From positions 248,001 through 312,000 of the forward strand of contig NZ_FXXB01000008.1 in assembly GCF_900184245.1 (NCBI RefSeq): DNA of 64,000 bases, in the 5' to 3' direction. Position 1 is the stretch's first letter; every line of letters begins with the position of its first letter. Positions 23,977 through 33,138 of the stretch are shown piece after piece. The stretch is from Brachybacterium massiliense. Lineage in GTDB: Bacteria; Actinomycetota; Actinomycetes; Actinomycetales; Dermabacteraceae. The position numbers and the translations under genes were made by a program. The notes under the pieces were generated by a model. The model did no database searches and was not told the origin of the DNA. It was given only the letters and a program-made list of their open reading frames with translations.

Positions 23977-25731
23977 TCAGTCATAGATCCCCTCCAGCGT
24001 CCACTCCCCTGTTCTGGACAGGGCCAGCACTGCGGTCTCCTCCGCGCTCGCGCCGCGCACCACCAGCTGCATCCGGGCGGCGCGGTGACCGTTCTTCACC
24101 CACCAGCGCTCGTCGATCACGGTGGGGGCGCCGTGCCCGAGCACCGGATAGCCGGAGCCCGCGCGCAGCCCTGCCCGCTGCAGTGAAGGCAGGCCCGGTG
24201 CGCTGATCAGCAGCTGGGCCGGCGCGGCGCTCAGCAGCCCGCGGGCGGTGACCACGACGGGTCGGCCCTCGGCGTCCTCGAGCCGCACCGGCGGCGGGCT
24301 GCGGAACACGGTCGCGGGAGCGGGCTTCGGCAGAGCACCGGGCCAGGGTCCCTCGCGCCGGGCGGGCTTCTCGCTGCGCCAGGGCACGAGAACCGCTTCT
24401 TCGGCGAGCAGTCGCCCGCCGGTGAGCACGGGGACCTGCACCGCCTCCTCTCCGGCGAGGCCCTGGGCGCGCGCGAGGGCGCGGGAGGCGCGCTGGGCCG
24501 CCTCCCCGGCGCTGCCCCACAGCGCGGGCGCGTTCTCCCCCGCCGGTGCGAGCTGCAGCGGATGCAGGCCGATCCGGGTGATCGCGCCGGTCGCGGGCCC
24601 GCCGAGCCGTGCCCGGGTGATCCAGCCGTCGCACTGCCAGCGGATGCGGTCCACGACGTCGGCGACGGTGAGCGCGCCGTCGTGCCGCCAGGTGCGCTCC
24701 ATCTCCTCGCCGCCCTCGGTGCGGGCCACGATCCGCAACCGGGTGCACACCAGGCCCCGCTCGACCAGCATGGCGTGCAGCTGCTCGGCCAGCGGACGGG
24801 CGATGAACGCCGCCTGGTCGGTGCGCACCAGCGGGGTCTCCAGCGTGGTCTCGGCGAGGATCGGCTGGGTGGGATGGTGCGCCGCGGGCGGGGCGGGCTC
24901 CTTCCCGCGCGCCAGCAGGTGCAGGGTCGCCACGTCGGGCCCGAAGCGATCGGCGACGGCGGCCGACGGGAGCGCGGCGAGATCCCCGAGCGTGGTGATG
25001 CCGAGCCGCTGCAGCAGGTCGACGGTCTCGACGAGGTCCAGCCGTCGTGCGGGACGGGTGGCCGAGGGCTGGCCGCGATGGCCCCAGCCGGGGCCGACGG
25101 GGGCGCTGCGCAGCGCCGCGATCGGATGCGGGGCGAGGTAGTCGGCGCTGCGACCGGGGCGCACGATCCGGCCGTGCGGGGAGGCGAGCAGCGCGGCGAA
25201 GGGCCCGTCGGCGATGCCGACCGCGCAGTCCCAGCCGGTGAGCTCGGCGACCGCATCGAGGATCTGCTCGGCAAGCCTCTCCTCGCCGCCCTGGTGGCGG
25301 GCCGGACCGCGGGCCGACATCAGCAGCACCCCGGGACGCAGCACGTCCACCCCGGCGGCGATCGTGTCCACCGCAGCGGCGACCAGCTCGAACAGGGCGG
25401 ACTCATGCTCCCTGTCCGCCTCCAGCACGAGCGCCTCGGGGCAGGCGGCGCGGGCGGCGCGACGCTTCATCCCGGGCAGCACCCCCGCTTCCCGCGCGGC
25501 GGCCCCGGCATGGGTGACGCGGTGCTGGTCGAGCAGGATCACCGGGGCGCTCATGGGGTCGATCAGGCACGAACCCTCAACCTGAACCTTAGCCTGAGGT
25601 TTAGAGTTCTTCTCCTCCTGCCGCTGGTGCCGATCCAGCGCTGCGAGCAGCGGCCAGTCCGGGACGGTGACGGCGACGGTGCGCGTCGCGGCGTGGGCCC
25701 CAGCGCCCCTCAGCCGACCCTCCGCGTCCAT
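23977..25731 (-). CDS. imuB: ImuB, catalytically inactive Y-family polymerase-like mutasome protein
   Basis: A 584-residue Y-family-like protein. The N-terminus TRTVAVTVPDWPLLAALDRH has the ImuB signature where true Y-polymerases carry a metal-binding DxDAF motif, so it should lack catalysis and instead link DnaE2 to the clamp. Middle parts include DLVETVDLLQRLGITTLGDL (HhH) and the little-finger region. ATG 25731 overlaps the imuA stop (TGATG), indicating translational coupling. A patch at 25571-25615 encodes a short Lys/Gln/Val-rich linker with A/T-ending codons unlike the rest of the gene. Confidence 0.92.
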   Translation of the reverse strand: MDAEGRLRGAGAHAATRTVAVTVPDWPLLAALDRHQRQEEKNSKPQAKVQVEGSCLIDPMSAPVILLDQHRVTHAGAAAREAGVLPGMKRRAARAACPEALVLEADREHESALFELVAAAVDTIAAGVDVLRPGVLLMSARGPARHQGGEERLAEQILDAVAELTGWDCAVGIADGPFAALLASPHGRIVRPGRSADYLAPHPIAALRSAPVGPGWGHRGQPSATRPARRLDLVETVDLLQRLGITTLGDLAALPSAAVADRFGPDVATLHLLARGKEPAPPAAHHPTQPILAETTLETPLVRTDQAAFIARPLAEQLHAMLVERGLVCTRLRIVARTEGGEEMERTWRHDGALTVADVVDRIRWQCDGWITRARLGGPATGAITRIGLHPLQLAPAGENAPALWGSAGEAAQRASRALARAQGLAGEEAVQVPVLTGGRLLAEEAVLVPWRSEKPARREGPWPGALPKPAPATVFRSPPPVRLEDAEGRPVVVTARGLLSAAPAQLLISAPGLPSLQRAGLRAGSGYPVLGHGAPTVIDERWWVKNGHRAARMQLVVRGASAEETAVLALSRTGEWTLEGIYD

Positions 25732-26531
25732 CAGCCGGCCCTCCGCACCGGGCGCAGCAGACGCACGGGACGCGCGTTCTCGTGGCTCTCCCGCGACTGC
25801 GGCGCCTCCGCGATCATCCCGCTGACCTGTGGCAGCAGCACCTCGGCGGTGCGGTACCCGGCGATCCCCCGCCCCTCGGAGGTGATCTCGAGGCGCCGCC
25901 TGTGCAGCCTCCCCGAGCCCTGCCCGAGCCCCGCCCATCCCTGGGTGGCGGCGCGCAGGGTGAGATCCGCCCGGCCGGGTGGGGCGGCCGCGAGCACCAG
26001 GGTGTCCGCGGTGCGGGCGCGGCCCAGGAGACTGCGCCAGAGAGCAGGGGCGAGGTCCAGATCGGGGCCGAGCACGAGCACGCCCACCCCGTCGGCCAGA
26101 GCGGAGAGCACCTGGGGTCGCTGCTCCCCGTCGGCCGGGGCGAGGGCGAGGCGGCAGGGGTCCAGCCCGGCGTCCAGGGCGGAGCGCAGGCCCAGATCCG
26201 GCATGCCGGCGATCGCGCACCAGGAGTCCTCCCCCGCTGCGGCGGCGGCGAGGGACAGCAGCAGCGAGGTGGAGGCGGAGCCCTCGATCGCCACAGAGCT
26301 GCCGGCGCGCAGACTGCCGCGAGGGAACAGCCCTTGCAGCGGCCCGGGCACCGGCAGACGAGTGCCGAGACCGTCATCGGCGGACTCCCCGGAGGGGCTC
26401 CCCGACGGCTGCAGCGCGGTGCGGTCGATCCGCCCGCCCCAGCGGGCGGCGGAGCGTTCGGCGGCGCCCAGCGCGGCCCGGGCGCGCAACAGCCGCTGCT
26501 CCCGGTCCTCCACCTGGAGGGCTGTGCTCAT
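25731..26531 (-). CDS. imuA: ImuA-type RecA-like mutasome protein
   Basis: A 266-residue protein in the actinobacterial ImuA position, first gene of imuA-imuB-dnaE2. The core PLQGLFPRGSLRAGSSVAIE, then GSASTSLLLSLAAAA, resembles the RecA-like P-loop region with a degenerate Walker A (no GKT/S), as is common in this group. Walker-B-like VGVLVLGPDLDLAPAL follows. ATG 26531 has GGGAGGAGG 7 nt upstream. Two overlapping LexA boxes lie in the promoter. It likely recruits ImuB and DnaE2 to damaged forks. Confidence 0.85.
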   Translation of the reverse strand: MSTALQVEDREQRLLRARAALGAAERSAARWGGRIDRTALQPSGSPSGESADDGLGTRLPVPGPLQGLFPRGSLRAGSSVAIEGSASTSLLLSLAAAAAGEDSWCAIAGMPDLGLRSALDAGLDPCRLALAPADGEQRPQVLSALADGVGVLVLGPDLDLAPALWRSLLGRARTADTLVLAAAPPGRADLTLRAATQGWAGLGQGSGRLHRRRLEITSEGRGIAGYRTAEVLLPQVSGMIAEAPQSRESHENARPVRLLRPVRRAG

Positions 26532-26563
26532 CGTGCGTCCTCCTCCCGATCCAGCCACTGCGT

Positions 26564-26620
26564 TCGCACACATGTTCGAACAGGGGTTCGAACTGTACGC
26601 CTCGCCGGGGCCTCGCTCAA
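26564..26620 (-). promoter_or_regulatory. LexA-controlled promoter of the imuA-imuB-dnaE2 operon
   Basis: On the minus strand TTGAGC (26620-26615), a 17-nt spacer and TACAGT (26597-26592) form the promoter. Directly after it are two overlapping SOS boxes. TCGAAC-AGGG-GTTCGA (26576-26591) matches the mycobacterial LexA consensus TCGAAC-N4-GTTCGA at all 12 positions. TCGCAC-ACAT-GTTCGA (26564-26579) matches at 11. The predicted start of transcription falls in the first box. A weaker third copy (10 of 12) is at 26639-26654. Confidence 0.85.
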
Positions 26621-26703
26621 GGCGTCCAGGCTGTGGCTTCGAACATGCATACGAATATTCGCGGAGGGGTCTGACAGTCCATGCGAGGTGGAGGTCAGTG
26701 TGC

Positions 26704-28149
26704 TCAGAACGGCGGGGGCGGTGGGTTCTTCCGCCGCTCGAGCGCCCGTTGCCGGGCTTCGCGCTCTGCCTGGTAGCGGGTCCAGGAGTCCATGAGCGCC
26801 GTGGTCATCGCCGGGGTGGCGAGGTCGGTGTTGTCGCGCACGATCACGTTCGCCCGGTCGCGGAGCGACCAGGAGGTCTGTCCGGGAAGCCCGGGGGTGG
26901 TCGGCAGGCGGGTCGGATCGATCAGACCGGCCGTCTTCGCGCGGTGGTGCTGCCAGCACAGCAGGTGCAGATTCTCGATCTCGGTGAGGCCGCCGCGCTC
27001 CGGATCGCCGTGGTCGTACTCCTCGATGTGATCGGCCTCGGAGGCCCAGGAGGTGCCGCGGGTGCAGCCCGGCACTGCGCAGGTGGCATTGCGCAGGCGC
27101 AGATGCTCGAGCATGGCGCGGGTGGGCGGATACGCCGTGGCGGCCAGCGACAGGAAGGCGCCGCTGCACGGATCGGTGAGGATCCGGTACCAGGTGTCGC
27201 TCGCTCCGGCCAGCTCGCGGGCCATCGCTGCGGGGAGAGGGATGGTGCCCTCGAGCATGCCGGGCTCCTGGGAGCCGCCGAGCAGCGTCATCACGGGCAC
27301 GGTCACGTTGAGGCGGAAGCGGGGCTGCGGGACCGGGACCCCGTCGGTGTCCAGAGAGGCGCTGCTGAGCAGGTCGTACTGGATGAGGGCGAGCGAGGCG
27401 GGCATCGCCGTCTCGCCCACCGTGCCCCGCGGGTCCAGCGGCGGCTCCTCCCCCGCCTCGAGGGCGCGGCGCTGCGCGGCCTGGACGGCGCGGGCTGCGG
27501 CGTCCAGACGCGTGGCCAGCGCGAGGATCTCAGGAACGGGGCCGGTCACCCGCAGGCAGCCGATGCCGTCCTCCTGGGTCGGCAGCAGCTCCACCCGTCG
27601 GCGACCTTCGGGAGTCAGGTGCGCGGGGGTCTCCTGCTGGGACTCCACCCGTGCGAGCAGGCGGGAGAGACGGTCGTGGAACCGCTCGGTGGTGATGGTC
27701 GTGGGCCACAGCGAGGCCGCGGCGTCCACGAAGAGTATCTGCCGGGCCGTCAGGTGGCGGGTGCGGCGCAGGATCCGCTCGAACCACGCTGCGGGATACT
27801 CCCCGCTGTGCAGGCGCACGAGCGTGCGCGGCAGCTGCGTGACGGCGATATGGGCATCGCGCAGGACGCGCTCTGCGACAGTACGGGTGCAGCGCAGGGC
27901 GAGAGCCACGGTCAGCAGCTCCGCCTCGGCGGCGTCCTCGTCGTGCTCCTCGCTCTCCGGGTCGTGGAACGACGGGGCGAGGGCCGTGAAGCGGGTGGCC
28001 AGGCGCCGGCTCTCCTCGACCGCGGCGGCATGGACCGGCCGCAGATGCGGTGGGAGCTCAGGGGCGGCAGGAGTGGGCCCCGGAGAGGGCGCATCCTGGC
28101 GTGAACCCTCCGGATCGAGGCCCGGCCCGCGACCGTGAAGCTCCCCCAT
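26704..28149 (-). CDS. DUF222/HNH endonuclease signature protein
   Basis: A 481-residue protein. The long helical N-terminal region is the actinobacterial DUF222 type (for example LTVALALRCTRTVAERVLRD and ARQILFVDAAASLWPT). The C-terminal HNH motif is complete: CAVPGCTRGTSWASEADHIE, then NLHLLCWQHHRAKT, with paired Cys and the catalytic His. ATG 28149 has GAGGAGGTG 4 nt upstream. Such genes occur in many copies in Micrococcales and have been proposed to be mobile or nuclease-like, but no role is proven. It lies upstream of, and reads toward, the SOS operon. Confidence 0.9.
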   Translation of the reverse strand: MGELHGRGPGLDPEGSRQDAPSPGPTPAAPELPPHLRPVHAAAVEESRRLATRFTALAPSFHDPESEEHDEDAAEAELLTVALALRCTRTVAERVLRDAHIAVTQLPRTLVRLHSGEYPAAWFERILRRTRHLTARQILFVDAAASLWPTTITTERFHDRLSRLLARVESQQETPAHLTPEGRRRVELLPTQEDGIGCLRVTGPVPEILALATRLDAAARAVQAAQRRALEAGEEPPLDPRGTVGETAMPASLALIQYDLLSSASLDTDGVPVPQPRFRLNVTVPVMTLLGGSQEPGMLEGTIPLPAAMARELAGASDTWYRILTDPCSGAFLSLAATAYPPTRAMLEHLRLRNATCAVPGCTRGTSWASEADHIEEYDHGDPERGGLTEIENLHLLCWQHHRAKTAGLIDPTRLPTTPGLPGQTSWSLRDRANVIVRDNTDLATPAMTTALMDSWTRYQAEREARQRALERRKNPPPPPF

Positions 28150-28618
28150 CGCGCACCTCCTCGAACCCTCCTGCGGACCCTTCCTCGACTCGGCGGTCCG
28201 CGCTGAAAACGTCACTCTGGACGCTTCTCATAATTCATCGGAACCTCGCCCCCTACAACCCTTCTGGGCGAATCTGTGGATAGCTCGCAGTGGGGAGGAA
28301 AGGTCGACCGTCGCGGTGTGGACGAGTGGACACTGTGAAGGAATAGCCGCAGTTCCCGACGGCATCAAGGCACTCCTGGGCGGCGGCCAACGCGCTCTTG
28401 CCAAAGAGAGGCGAGGTGAAATCATGAATCTCTCCAGCGCGCCACCCGAGCAATGCCCCGAAACGCCCCGAGTAGGGCATTCATGCGGCACGCACTTCCT
28501 TGAGGTCGCACCGCCCGCAGAGATCGACTGGTGGCCCCGCGCTCGTCCGCTCACGGCGGTGTGGCAGAGTTTCCTGCGTGGCCCTGACCCGTCGGCCCCA
28601 CCGCTTCGAAGGAGACCC
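28150..28618. other. Intergenic region upstream of the polyol dehydrogenase
   Basis: This 469-bp stretch is lower in GC than its neighbours. The dehydrogenase frame is open back to about 28316, including an ATG at 28424 with AGGTG upstream, but the added residues have no family character. A 75-codon minus-strand frame (28253-28480) reads plausibly but is unrecognised. I see no clear terminator or operator here. Confidence 0.4.
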
Positions 28619-29650
28619 ATGCGCGCGCTGATGCTGCACGAGAAGAACCGGATGTCCATCGAGGAGGTCGAGCCCGTCGGCGCTCCCGGTCCCGGACAGG
28701 TTCGCATCAAGATGCACACCGTCGGCATCTGCGCCTCCGACGTGCACTACTGGACCGACGGCAAGATCGGCCCCTTCGTGGTCGAGGCGCCGATGATCCT
28801 GGGCCACGAGGGCGCAGGCACCGTCGTCGAGGTAGGCGAGGGCGTCACGCATCTCTCCCCCGGCGACCGCGTCGCCATGGAGCCGGGCGTGCCGGACCCC
28901 ACCTCCCGCGCGGTGCGCGAGGGCAACTACAACGTGGACCCCGGGGTGCAGTTCTGGGCCACCCCGCCGGTGCACGGCTGCCTGGTCGACGAAGTCATCC
29001 ACCCCGCCGCCTTCACCTTCAAGCTGCCCGACAGCCTCAGCTTCGCCGAGGGCGCGCTCATCGAGCCGTTCTCCGTGGGCATGTACGCGGCGACGAAGGC
29101 CGACATCAAGCCCGGTGACGTGGCCGCCGTGGTCGGCGCCGGCACCATCGGCATCATGACCGCGATCGCCGCCCGTGCCGGCGGGGCGAGCACCGTCTAC
29201 ATCTCCGACGTGCTGCCGCAGAAGCTGGCGCTGCTCGACGGGCTCGAGGGCATCGTCACGGTCGATGCCACGAAGGAGGACCTGGGCGAGCGGGTCCGCG
29301 CCGAGACCGGTGGCTGGGGGCCCCAGGTGGTGTTCGAGGCCACCGGCGCCGCCCCCGCGTACAAGAAGCTGTGGGAGCTGCCCGCCCCCGGCGGCCGGAT
29401 CGTGCTGGTGGGCATGCCCGTGGATCCCGTGCCCTTCGACATCGCCACCGCGCAGAGCCGCGGCATCTCGCTCGAGACGGTGTTCCGTTACGCGAACGTC
29501 TACCAGAAGGCGATCGACCTCGCGGCGACCGACGCCGTGGATCTCTCCCGCTTCGTCTCGGAGACCTTCGCCTTCGACGACTCGGTGAAGGCCTTCGAGC
29601 GGTTCCTCGAGGGCAGGCCGACGGATGTGAAGATCCAGATCACCCTGTAA
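28619..29650 (+). CDS. Zinc-dependent polyol (sorbitol/xylitol-type) dehydrogenase
   Basis: A 343-residue medium-chain dehydrogenase of the sorbitol dehydrogenase subfamily. Catalytic zinc ligands appear in [10 protein letters not shown] (Cys), [15 protein letters not shown] (His-Glu) and ALIEPFSVG (Glu). The Rossmann fold is [20 protein letters not shown]. The characteristic FWATPPVHG segment is present, but the usual structural-zinc cysteines around the GxYNLC motif are gone (here EGNYNVD). ATG 28619 has AAGGAG 4 nt upstream. It should oxidise a polyol to a ketose with NAD+ in the cytoplasm. Confidence 0.9.
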   Translation: MRALMLHEKNRMSIEEVEPVGAPGPGQVRIKMHTVGICASDVHYWTDGKIGPFVVEAPMILGHEGAGTVVEVGEGVTHLSPGDRVAMEPGVPDPTSRAVREGNYNVDPGVQFWATPPVHGCLVDEVIHPAAFTFKLPDSLSFAEGALIEPFSVGMYAATKADIKPGDVAAVVGAGTIGIMTAIAARAGGASTVYISDVLPQKLALLDGLEGIVTVDATKEDLGERVRAETGGWGPQVVFEATGAAPAYKKLWELPAPGGRIVLVGMPVDPVPFDIATAQSRGISLETVFRYANVYQKAIDLAATDAVDLSRFVSETFAFDDSVKAFERFLEGRPTDVKIQITL

Positions 29651-29961
29651 CGCCCCCTGGGTGGGTCCGCTCCGCCGGTGACGACACCTCGCAGAAGCAT
29701 CTGAGTGAGCACGCCGAGCACCTCGAGCAGGGCCGCCACGTGCGTCATCTGCCGATCGCGCAGGAGGTGCTCGGCCCGCTGCTGCCCAGCGCGGCCGCCG
29801 TGTGGGAGGGGCGGCTGCCGAACACGCTCAGCCTGCTCGCCCGCATGTCCTGGCTGGAGGGTCCCAGCCAGTCCTAGGGGTGCCCTGGCAGTCCCTCCCG
29901 CAGAACGCCGCGGCGGCATAGCGTGCCGGGTGCTCGATCCTCCGACGGACGAAGGACCTCC
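29651..29961. other. Intergenic region with a possible gene remnant
   Basis: A frame ending in TAG at 29875-29877 reads HLEQGRHVRHLPIAQEVLGP and further coherent sequence for about 60 codons, but has no usable start codon. It has the local GC-rich codon pattern and may be the tail of a decayed gene; I do not recognise the family. The rest contains only the GAAGGA ribosome site of the next gene. Confidence 0.3.
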
Positions 29962-31158
29962 ATGCCCGCTGACGCCTCGCGGCGCACCCTCGCACCCCGC
30001 CTGCTCGTGCCCTCGGCCGCGCTGCTGTGGGGGCTGCACTCCTCCCTGCTCAGCCCCGCGCTCGCGCTGATCCTTGCGACGCTCTACGACGCCTCCACGG
30101 CTGATATCGGCTGGGCCGTCGCGATCTACAACGCCGGCGGATTCATCGCCTCGATCGTGCTGCCCGCCTGGGCGGACCGTCACCGCACCTATCTGCGGAT
30201 GCTGATGGCCGCCGGGGTGCTCACGATCGCGCCGGCCGCAGCCCTCGCGGCGGTGAGCACCCTGCCCTGGGCGACGGTCGCGCTGGTGGTGCTCGGCGGA
30301 CCGGCGGGGCTCGGCACCACCATGCTCTTCGCACATCTGCGGGATGCAGGAGCGGCGACCTCCTCGATCCTGAACACTCGCGCCATCATCTCCGCGGCAT
30401 GGATGGGCGGACCGCCGCTCGCGACCGCGATCATCGGCTGGGCCGGGGCGCGGGGCATCCTCCTCACCCTGGTCGTGATCGCGCTGGTGAACGTCGCGAC
30501 GACCGCGGTGATGATGAAGGAGCGCCGCCCTGCGCCCGCGGAGCCGGCGGCGCCGGCCCGTTCCCCGCACGCCCTCCCGCCGGGCAGCCGCCTCGGGACG
30601 ATACTGATCATCGGAGCGTTCGTACTGTTCCAGGCCACGAACGCGACGGCGATGACATTCATGGCGCTGTACGTGACCGAGACCGTCGGCCTGCCCGTGC
30701 TGTGGGCAGGCGTGGTGCTCGGCCTCGCCGCCGCGCTGGAGGTGCCGGCACTGGTGATCATCGGCCGGATCGGGGACCACATCTCGCATCTCACGCTCGT
30801 CGCCGCCGGGGCGCTGCTCTCGGCCGTCTACTACGCAGGGCTCGTCGTCGTGACGGAGCCGGTGCTGCTGCTGGTGCTGCAGATCCCCAACGCCCTCGGC
30901 TTCGCCGCGATCTCCGGGATCGGGCTGGCGCTGTTCCAGGACCTCATCCCGGGAGCGGGGATGTCCACGGGGCTGTTCATGAACGCCCGGCGCGTGGGCG
31001 CGATCCTGTCCGGACCGATCATCGCCGCCGGGGCGCTACCGCTGCTGGGCCAGCGCGGCATCTTCGCGATCTGCACGGCGGTGACCCTCTTGGGCCTTGC
31101 GCTGATCCCGCTCGCGAAGCGCCTCGCGGCCCCCCCCGCCGGTCCCGCGGACCGCTGA
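29962..31158 (+). CDS. MFS transporter, sugar-efflux (SetA-like) type
   Basis: A 398-residue MFS protein with 12 predicted helices. The first helix LWGLHSSLLSPALALIL and the central NTRAIISAAWMGGPPLATAI resemble sugar-efflux transporters of the Set group, where a similar R-x-x-x-S-x-A-W-x-x-G-P-P-L motif occurs. ATG 29962 has GAAGGA upstream; an in-frame GTG at 29923 is less likely. It follows a polyol dehydrogenase, which fits export of excess sugar, polyol or analogues, but substrate remains open. Confidence 0.8.
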   Translation: MPADASRRTLAPRLLVPSAALLWGLHSSLLSPALALILATLYDASTADIGWAVAIYNAGGFIASIVLPAWADRHRTYLRMLMAAGVLTIAPAAALAAVSTLPWATVALVVLGGPAGLGTTMLFAHLRDAGAATSSILNTRAIISAAWMGGPPLATAIIGWAGARGILLTLVVIALVNVATTAVMMKERRPAPAEPAAPARSPHALPPGSRLGTILIIGAFVLFQATNATAMTFMALYVTETVGLPVLWAGVVLGLAAALEVPALVIIGRIGDHISHLTLVAAGALLSAVYYAGLVVVTEPVLLLVLQIPNALGFAAISGIGLALFQDLIPGAGMSTGLFMNARRVGAILSGPIIAAGALPLLGQRGIFAICTAVTLLGLALIPLAKRLAAPPAGPADR

Positions 31159-31166
31159 TCCGCGGG
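31144..31166. terminator. Short hairpin between convergent MFS and MmyB-type regulator genes
   Basis: CCCGCGGA (31144-31151) and TCCGCGGG (31159-31166) are perfect 8-bp complements with a 7-nt loop that contains the MFS stop codon. The position between convergent genes suits a bidirectional terminator, but the stem is short and no T-tract follows. Confidence 0.4.
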
Positions 31167-31180
31167 GCGGGTGCGCTGCG

Positions 31181-32071
31181 TCAGCCGGTCGTGCTGGAGC
31201 GCAGCGTCCCGGAGGCGTCGGCGTCGGCCGCCCCCTCGGCGAGGCTGCCCAGCAGCCGCAGCCGCTCCTCGCTGGGCGAGCCGGGCGCGGCGGTGTAGCC
31301 GAACATGAACCAGTCGGGATGAGCGGGGAAGTCCATCGCCTCGTAAGCGAGCTCGAGATCCCCGACCTCGGGATGGTGGATCCGCTTGATCCCGGTGCGA
31401 TGGTGGCGCACGTCGTGCGCGGCCCAGCGCACCCGGAAGTCGTCGCTGCGAGTGGCGAGCTCGCCGATCAGATCGCTGAGCCGCCGGTCGCGGGGGCTCT
31501 GCCCGGCATACGTGCGCAGAGTCGCGACGATCCCGGAGGCGTTGTCCTCCCAGTCCGGGAAGAAGATCCTCGCGGCGGGGCTGAAGAAGACGAAGCGAGC
31601 CGTGTTCCCTCGCGCGGCGGGATCGGTGAGCACCGGCTCGTACAGGGCGCGGGCGTCGGGGTTCGCGGCCACGACGTCCATGCGACGGTCCCGCACCCAC
31701 ACCGGAACGGAGACCGCATCCACGAAACGCTGCAGCGACTCCGGGAAGGCCTGCTGCGCCGGGCGCGGACGCCGACGGGTTGGCGGGCCCGCGGCCTCGG
31801 CGAGGTCGTGCAGATGATCGGACTCGGCCTCGTCGAGGTGCAGGGTGCGCGCGATGGCCTCGAGCACCTCGACGGACACGCCGCGCAGGTCCCCGCGCTC
31901 GATCCGGGCGTAGTACTCCACGCTGATCCCGGCGGACATCGCGACCTCCTCGCGGCGCAGCCCCGGCACACGGCGCCGGCCGCCGGCGAGGATCCCCGCC
32001 CGCGCAGGCGTGATCCGGTCCCTCCTCGTGCGCAGGAAGTCGCTCACCTCTGCTCGATGGTCCATGGCCAT
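31181..32071 (-). CDS. Helix-turn-helix (XRE) regulator with MmyB-like ligand-binding domain
   Basis: A 296-residue regulator. Residues ~8-80 are an XRE HTH: FLRTRRDRITPARAGI, then VPGLRREEVAMSAGISVEYY and ARIERGDLRGVSVEVLEAIA. Residues ~105-275 form the MmyB/PAS-like domain, with VPVWVRDRRMDVVAANPDAR and the typical ending HPDWFMFGYTAAPGSPSEER. This LRREEVA-containing class is common in actinobacteria and often controls adjacent oxidoreductases, here possibly the aldo/keto reductase just upstream on the same strand. The ligand, possibly a fatty acid, is unknown. Confidence 0.88.
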   Translation of the reverse strand: MAMDHRAEVSDFLRTRRDRITPARAGILAGGRRRVPGLRREEVAMSAGISVEYYARIERGDLRGVSVEVLEAIARTLHLDEAESDHLHDLAEAAGPPTRRRPRPAQQAFPESLQRFVDAVSVPVWVRDRRMDVVAANPDARALYEPVLTDPAARGNTARFVFFSPAARIFFPDWEDNASGIVATLRTYAGQSPRDRRLSDLIGELATRSDDFRVRWAAHDVRHHRTGIKRIHHPEVGDLELAYEAMDFPAHPDWFMFGYTAAPGSPSEERLRLLGSLAEGAADADASGTLRSSTTG

Positions 32072-32097
32072 ACCGTAGTCCTCCCTGATCAGCCGGG

Positions 32098-33000
32098 TCA
32101 GGCCTCGGGGATCTCCCGGCCGAAGGTCTCCAGCGTGATCGTGTCGGGATCGGGGCCGCCGCGCACGCCCGTGTCCAGGGCGTCGATCCGAGCGAGCTCC
32201 TCATCGCTCAGCGTGAAGCCGAACACGTCGGCGTTCTCCGCGATGCGCTCCGGCCGCACGGACTTCGGGATCACGGAGCGTCCCCGCTGAAGGTGCCAGC
32301 GCAGCATGACCTGCGCCGGGGTGCGCTCATGGGCCGCGGCGATCTGCCCGATCACCGGGTCGGTCAGGGTCGACCGCTCGATATCGCCGCGGTAGTGGGT
32401 GATGCCGCCGATCGGGGACCAGGCCTGGGTGAGGATGCCGTGCTCGGCGTCGGCCTCCTGCACATCGGGCTGGGAGAAATAGGGATGGACCTCGATCTGG
32501 TTGACGGCGGGGACCACCGTGGTCTCGTCGAGCAAACGCACGAGCACATCGGGCATGACGTTGGAGACGCCGATCGCGCGAACCTTCCCCTCAGCCAGGA
32601 GCGTCTCCAGCGCCTGGTACGCGCCGATCGTCCGCTCGAAGTCGCTCGTGAGCGGCTGGTGCAGCAGGAGCAGGTCGATCTGGTCGACGCCGAGCTTCCC
32701 GGCGGACTTCTCGAAGGCATGCAGCGCCTCGTCGTAGCCGTAGTCGGAGATCCACAGCTTCGTCTCGAGGAACACCTCGGAGCGGTCCAGACCCGATTCG
32801 CGCAGCGCCTGACCGACCTCGCGCTCGTTGCCGTAGGAGGCGGCGGTGTCGACGTGGCGGTAGCCGATGCGCAGCGCCTCGGAGACGGCGGCGACGGTCT
32901 CCTCTGGCGGGGTCTGGAAGACGCCGAGGCCCAGGGCTGGCATCCGGACGCCGTTGTTCAGGGTGAAGGACGGCAGGGGTTCGGTGAGATCGAGGGTCAT
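32098..33000 (-). CDS. Aldo/keto reductase (AKR5-like)
   Basis: A 300-residue NADPH-dependent reductase. The catalytic tetrad is visible: Asp and Tyr in YRHVDTAASYGNEREVG, Lys in VFLETKLWISDYGYDE and His in DLLLLHQPLTSDFE. NVMPDVLVRLL, then NQIEVHPYFSQPDVQ, and the C-terminal cofactor loop VIPKSVRPERIAENADVFGF are all conserved. ATG 33000 gives the family start; its ribosome site is weak. It probably reduces carbonyls such as 2,5-diketogluconate or methylglyoxal-type aldehydes. Confidence 0.92.
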   Translation of the reverse strand: MTLDLTEPLPSFTLNNGVRMPALGLGVFQTPPEETVAAVSEALRIGYRHVDTAASYGNEREVGQALRESGLDRSEVFLETKLWISDYGYDEALHAFEKSAGKLGVDQIDLLLLHQPLTSDFERTIGAYQALETLLAEGKVRAIGVSNVMPDVLVRLLDETTVVPAVNQIEVHPYFSQPDVQEADAEHGILTQAWSPIGGITHYRGDIERSTLTDPVIGQIAAAHERTPAQVMLRWHLQRGRSVIPKSVRPERIAENADVFGFTLSDEELARIDALDTGVRGGPDPDTITLETFGREIPEA

Positions 33001-33138
33001 ACCGTTCACGCTAGGCGCGGTGCGCCCGGGGTGGGAGGCACTGTCAGTTCCCCCTTTCCGCGTCATGGTGAACCTCCGGGTACGAGGGTGAGCACGTCGC
33101 CGCTGACCGCGTGGAGCAGCTCCCGCGAGTCGCCGCGG

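Noticed and set aside
21289..24186. Plus-strand open frame of 965 codons over dnaE2
   Set aside because: Low-complexity composition typical of antisense reading; dnaE2 on the other strand has full catalytic motifs.
24562..28104. Plus-strand open frame of 1180 codons over imuB, imuA and the HNH gene
   Set aside because: It spans three real minus-strand genes and the LexA promoter and has no domain signature.
28253..28480. 75-codon minus-strand frame in the dehydrogenase upstream region
   Set aside because: Reads plausibly but has no recognised relatives, no clear ribosome site and no supporting context.
28316..28618. N-terminal extension of the polyol dehydrogenase
   Set aside because: The added residues are not dehydrogenase-like, and AAGGAG directly precedes ATG 28619.
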